Below are positions 59,841 through 64,000 of a DNA stretch of 64,000 bases, piece by piece. Made by a program: the position numbers and the translations under genes. The notes beneath the pieces were generated by a model. It ran no database searches. It worked only from the letters and a program-made list of their open reading frames with translations, and was not told where the DNA came from. Positions within the stretch are counted from its first letter, which is position 1. Every line of letters starts with the position of its first letter. This DNA comes from Cryptomeria japonica (Eukaryota > Streptophyta > Pinopsida > Cupressales > Cupressaceae). The stretch lies in assembly GCF_030272615.1 (NCBI RefSeq), contig NC_081406.1:183643770-183707769 (forward strand), in the 5' to 3' direction.

Positions 59841-60939
59841 TTAAATTGGATTTCTCAGTTTTCTAGCAAGTTGTCTGATTTTTTACTTATTTCAAGATGA
59901 TGATTTTTCAAGTTTTTGACCATTTTTTAGAACATTTTGCAAACACAAAAGACACAATGTTTGGTAAATAAAAAATGCACAAGCAAGAACAAGTCCTATG
60001 GTAGGCTAAGGCAATAATTGTTGAATCTCATATGGGGTTTCCCCCGAGGCTATGCTATTCAAAGCGGATATCTAGGTGCTTGACCCCATTGGCTCCACCC
60101 TCGGCACTCACTTCTCCAAGGCAACCAAGCACCAGTTTCCATGAAAATTCCCCATGGAAAACTGCATATCTCTACTAAGAACCGTATGTGTGTGAGTCAC
60201 TTCAGAGGTCTGACCTCATGTGCCAACAATTAGAAGGATTTTGGCAACTAGACAAAGTGGTTTTTAGTAAGGGCTTTCAGTCATGTGGCCATACATGTGG
60301 CACTTTACACTCTATAAATACAGAAGGTTCCCAGGCTATAGAGGTTGTGCTCCATAGGGTTTATGGGGAAACATAGTGTCGATATGAACTAATCAGCACA
60401 TGTTTCCCATGACTTTCATCATAGACACAATTTATTTAAAGTGGATTGAAAGGACTTGGTATTAGCCCATTTCCACTTGGGTCGTTCCCCTCTCACTAGC
60501 CCCCTCAAAGCAGTTCGGGAAGGCAGACCCTCTAAAGGTAACACATAAGATAAAAGTAGGTTTAACTTTCTGGTCATTGTATTAGGGTGAGAGCATACTC
60601 ACCTACTACTTTTAAGCAAACACAGTAGACAATGGTTCTTTTTAACCTTTAAATCATCTGTGTGCAACTACCTTACTAAAAACACATGATGCAAGTTGCA
60701 TGGTGTTCATTAACCCCTTAGTTAAAGTAGATGAAATATGTATGGTCTTTTACTTTCCAAAAGAACTCCTAATTAAACTAAGTGAGGAAATGCATCAAAA
60801 TTGTTCAAGAGAAAACCTTCATGCACACAAGTGAATAGTTTGCAAAAATCAAGTCTTGGACAGCCAAACCTCCAAAGATCTGTTAGCTGACAAATTGTAA
60901 AATTTTTAATTTTACAGATAATGAAAATGAAAACACGAA

Positions 60940-61125
60940 AACAACAAAAGCGCTATCCTTTAAAGCAAAAGTGCTACCTTGCAGAACAAAAATGTTAACA
61001 TGTGTTGCAAAAGTGTGATCCTGCATTGTAAAAGCGTGGTTTCACATGCATAAGCGCTAACCTAAGCAATAAAAGTGCTAACTTAAGCAATAAAAGTGCT
61101 AGCCTATGGAGTAAAAGCTCTAACC
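60940..61125 (+). repeat. Degenerate AAAAGCGCTATCC array
   Basis: About eight variants such as AAAAGCGCTATCCT and AAAAGTGCTAACTT at about 20-24 bp spacing. Confidence 0.75.
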
Positions 61126-61210
61126 AATTTCACACAGACGTGAAACAGGTTTACAAATGTGTTGTTTTGAGAATTAGACAAGATATTATAAGAAGATGTG
61201 CGAGGCCAGA

Positions 61211-61228
61211 GCCCCACGGTGGGCACCA
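61211..61228 (-). other. Primer binding site of gypsy copy 3
   Basis: Minus strand TGGTGCCCACCGTGGGGC, four bases after the LTR end at 61233. It begins TGG as a tRNA 3'-end complement should, but differs from the tRNA-Met site used by the other elements. I do not assign the tRNA. Confidence 0.75.
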
Positions 61229-61232
61229 AAAA

Positions 61233-61434
61233 TGTATCAACTTAAGTTTTCACCATCAAAGTAACCTACAACTTGTTAGTCCATCATGAAAATATAAAAC
61301 TACAGAGAACTCAAGCTTCAATCAATGAAACAACATGAAATAAAGAAAATTAAAATGATTATACCTTCATGGATTATGTCTCATTGTGTCCTAACCCCAT
61401 TGTTCTTGGTTGCATAAGATTTGCTCTCAGACAA
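61233..61434 (-). mobile_element. 5' LTR of gypsy copy 3, truncated
   Basis: On the minus strand it ends AAGTTGATACA before the PBS. Only about 200 bp remain before large-LTR sequence of opposite orientation starts near 61435. Confidence 0.62.
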
Positions 61435-61881
61435 TATAGTGTCCACCCTTGTTTTGACTTATTTTGACTAGAGTTGACTTTTATATTATGCTTGATAGAC
61501 TTATCTAGACTATATTTAATGATTTGGATGATCATTACTCGTGTGCTTCAGTTACTTATTATTGATGTTAGACACTATTGGACATATGCTATTTTGATTA
61601 TCTATATGGATGCTGGTACTATCATGATTGATCATGTGATTTGATGATATATGTACTCGATGGATTCTATGTGCTCACTATGTGATGGATTATTAATAGA
61701 TTAGATTTATCATGGTTTTGATGATGATTATGATTACGCTAACCCTATTTCATGATTACATTTGATGAGATGTTTATGAGATGTGTTTGACTATTGTTGG
61801 ACTATCTTTGTGATAGAGACGATTCCACATCACTCATTGCGAGCAAGGTGTGTCATCGTGATTCTCTATCACTTGCTTGTT

Positions 61882-61898
61882 ATGTGTGTGTGTGTGTG

Positions 61899-61931
<33 letters not shown>
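61882..61931. repeat. (GT)n microsatellite
   Basis: About 24 GT units with one CGTG interruption; absent from the matching place in the LTR at 43028. Confidence 0.93.
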
Positions 61932-63512
61932 TGTATTATTGTTTTGTGGTTGCAAGATTTTGCAAGTACCAAACATCGACTCCACCTAGCTTCACAGGTC
62001 TGAGTGTGTCTTTAGTTCCAATGGCTTATGTGGTTCGAAGATGGCATGAGTTCCCCTCACATACTCTAGGTTTAAGTTCTTCACCGCGAGTAGTCGGCGT
62101 CTTGGCATAATTCGCCATGTCAGTTAGTAAGCTTGGTCTTTTGGTATTGTGAGTTAGGTTTATGCCGGTTGATTTGCTTGATTTTGTTAGAGTAGTTATG
62201 TGGCTCTTGATGTGTGGTTTTATATTTAGTAATGTTTATTTTAATATATTTAATTTATAAGTTTTGAATATTTAATTATTTGGTATTTATATTTATTTGA
62301 TAATTAACGTTTATTGGTTTTATGATTATTTAATATTTGATAAGCTTTATTGTTGTTTAATATTTATTTTACATTTGTGATTTAATCTTTAATGGTATTT
62401 GATTATTTAATTATTTATTTGACTTTCTATGGTTTAATATTTATTTGATATGTTATATTTAATTGGTTCTTTAATTTATTTTATTAGCTTTTGGTTTATT
62501 TAATTTTTAATCCCCATTTGGATTATTTATCTACAGCCTATGTTTATTTAATAGTTTGACTTTTATTCCTGAGTCGGGTGTATGATCATATTAAATTAAG
62601 TAATAATAAAACATTCCCACTTAGTTGGATAAGTATATTTTATATTTACTTTACCTACCCTTTACTCTCATTGGTTAAATTCAAAATGGGAGAATAAATT
62701 ATAATATATGGTGGGTTGGTAAAATATATTTCAAAATAGAATATTTTGATTGGCTGAGATTGAGGCTAAGGTTTTTGGATTATTATTGCTTTTTATTTCC
62801 ATTCCCGTGATGTTTTCCGGGCTGGTTATTCTCTGGAAATTTTTCCAGCAAGTTTTCTTCCTTGGTTTTTGTTTTCTTCTCTCTTGGTTTTGGCTAGAGC
62901 TTGGTTGGATTTCGGTTTGGCTTTGTGGAAGCTCTTCTTCAGCTTCATTCAATTACTTTAGGTTGTAGGTTGGAGTTCTTTCACTTTGCATTTTGATTTC
63001 AATGGCTTCTTTGTGTATGCATTGTGTCTGCAAATGTTTTGGCCTTGGGTTGAAGTATTATTTTATTCTATAGTTTTAATATTGTTGAAGGTTAAAAATT
63101 GGGGAGGAGTCTTTATGTTATAAGAGTTTTCATATAGTTGCTAGGAAATATATATTTGGTTTTTTCTGTGTATGGCATTTCTTGGCTCTGTGAAAATTCT
63201 GTGAAGATCTATGGTTGATAAATCTTTGTTTGTATGGGAGTAGAATGGTTTTCCCTTTTGTGAGTCTTTCATTTTGTGATTGTTTGGGTTTGTCTTCATT
63301 GGATTCTCTACGAATTTTCAATGGTTTTGTATGTTTTATGTCATGAAGACATTTGATTTAATCTTGGTTTATAGTCTGAGTTATTTTATTGTGTTTATAC
63401 CTATGTATTCCTTGTTTATGGGTGTCTCTTTTCATATTTTTTTGAGCCCTTTAGTGAAGTCTGGATTTTATTATTTTACCCAAAAAAATTATGAGTTTTC
63501 TGTGAGCTTTGT

Positions 63513-63735
63513 GTAAATGCTTTGTTTCTGTAAAAGTGTTGTTTTAATGCGTAAAAGTGTTGTTATGTTTTGCATTTGAGCTGCTCTGCGCAGCATAAGC
63601 ATTGTTTCAGAAGGTATAAGCGCAAATCTTGGTATGAAAGCATTGTCTCAGGATATGTATGCGTGATTCTGGAAATGAAAGCGTTGTTCTTTTTGACAGA
63701 AGCGTTGTTCTATGGGACAAAAGCGCTAAACTATC
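63513..63735 (+). repeat. Degenerate AAAAGCGTTGTTCT array in the large LTR
   Basis: About nine variants (AAAAGTGTTGTT, AAAGCATTGTCTC, AAAGCGTTGTTCT, AAAAGCGCTAAAC) at about 20-30 bp spacing, same strand and form as the arrays at 59.6 and 60.9 kb. Confidence 0.75.
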
Positions 63736-64000
63736 TGTGTTCTATGTTTTCTCAGTTTTGGTCATTTTTGAGGTATTTTCTCAAATTGATTTTTGTACCG
63801 GAGGCTTTATTTGAGGTCTGTTAATATTTTCTAGTTTTGGGTTTGACCAATTTTGATGTATTTTGATGGTTTAAGTATATTTACTTCTCTACACCATTGT
63901 GAATATTTTAGACTCTCTTCCATGTCGATAGGCCATGGATGTTTGAGAAGATTATTATGTTGTTTTGGACTAGCAAGTGGGTAGGCCTTGTTGTGATGTT

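Larger units (their letters stand above)
58866..61210 (-). other. Long leader of gypsy copy 3 with two repeat arrays
   Basis: Non-coding sequence between PBS and gag, 2.3 kb. It contains arrays of AAAAGCATTGT/AAAAGTGCTA boxes at 59590-59840 and 60940-61125, and a plus-strand CTATAAATAC at 60312-60321, antisense to the element. Long leaders are usual in Tat-type gypsy elements. Confidence 0.6.
61435..64000 (+). mobile_element. Large LTR, runs off the right edge
   Basis: Collinear with 43028-45500: a TATAGTGTCCACCC start, the GATTCTCTATCACTTG region (61859), CTGAGTGTGTC (62003), AT-rich middle, GGTTG(A/G)AGTTCTTTCA at about 62960, then a degenerate repeat array at 63513-63735. It has no recognisable protein domain. 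Contains (GT)n at 61882-61931. Confidence 0.65.

Noticed and set aside
60188-60376. 62-codon ORF around a TATA-like box
   Set aside because: The TATA box lies inside the ORF and the region is leader of a minus-strand gypsy element; no gene supported.
59590-61125. Possible CRISPR-like or iteron array
   Set aside because: Units are too short and degenerate, and the context is a gypsy leader.
62731-62968. ORFs on both strands near 62.8 kb
   Set aside because: Lie in the LTR and correspond to non-coding sequence near 44.2-44.5 kb in the other copy with different frames.

Overview
The window reads as intergenic heterochromatin of a large plant genome. It is AT-rich and built almost wholly of nested, decayed LTR retrotransposons, and I find no intact host gene, rRNA or CRISPR array. 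Very long LTRs (3.4 kb to more than 4 kb), deep nesting, several solo LTRs and many C-to-T type stop codons fit a gymnosperm such as a conifer; the species is inference.

Layout. 1-1770: C-terminal part of a coiled-coil protein ORF, broken by one stop, plus its 3' flank. 1772-16146: a minus-strand Ty1/copia complex in the order gag fragment, PBS, LTR, RNase H, RT, integrase, protease, gag, PBS, LTR. It is cut by three later insertions: a 1.5-kb solo LTR inside the left LTR (target duplication GTAAA), a 1.5-kb solo LTR between RT and RNase H (GGACT), and a 3.4-kb solo LTR inside RT (GACTG). Removing the two coding insertions restores one open frame across each site. 16147-21100: plus-strand large-LTR sequence ending in CATTACA, a tRNA-Met type PBS, then microsatellites. 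21483-22397: an 86-bp tandem repeat and a short unrecognised ORF with a TATA box and several internal stops.

22418-42199: probably one old minus-strand LTR element (1.1-1.2 kb LTRs as distant direct repeats) filled by a minus-strand Ty3/gypsy element with a Tat-like gag (LTR 24652-25324, integrase, RNase H, RT, protease, gag). That element is itself split by about 6 kb carrying a degraded plus-strand ORF of about 1,150 codons (33006-36458). 42200-48967: microsatellites, a plus-strand LTR over 4.2 kb long, and two LTRs of another family facing each other as a long palindrome. 48968-52508 and 56254-61434: two more minus-strand gag-protease units of the same gypsy group, neither followed by RT. 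Between them, 52509-56253 holds copia LTR sequence and a plus-strand copia gag-protease-integrase remnant. 61435-64000: the start of another large LTR, running off the window.

All coding elements have stops, frameshifts or truncations. The most unusual parts are the conserved telomere-box plus TATA layout and AACCGGTT arrays in the copia LTRs, the unrecognised ORFs at 21933-22397 and 33006-36458, the 47.3-49.0 kb palindrome, and a degenerate minisatellite shared by two unrelated elements. I found no convincing new defence, biosynthetic or regulatory system.
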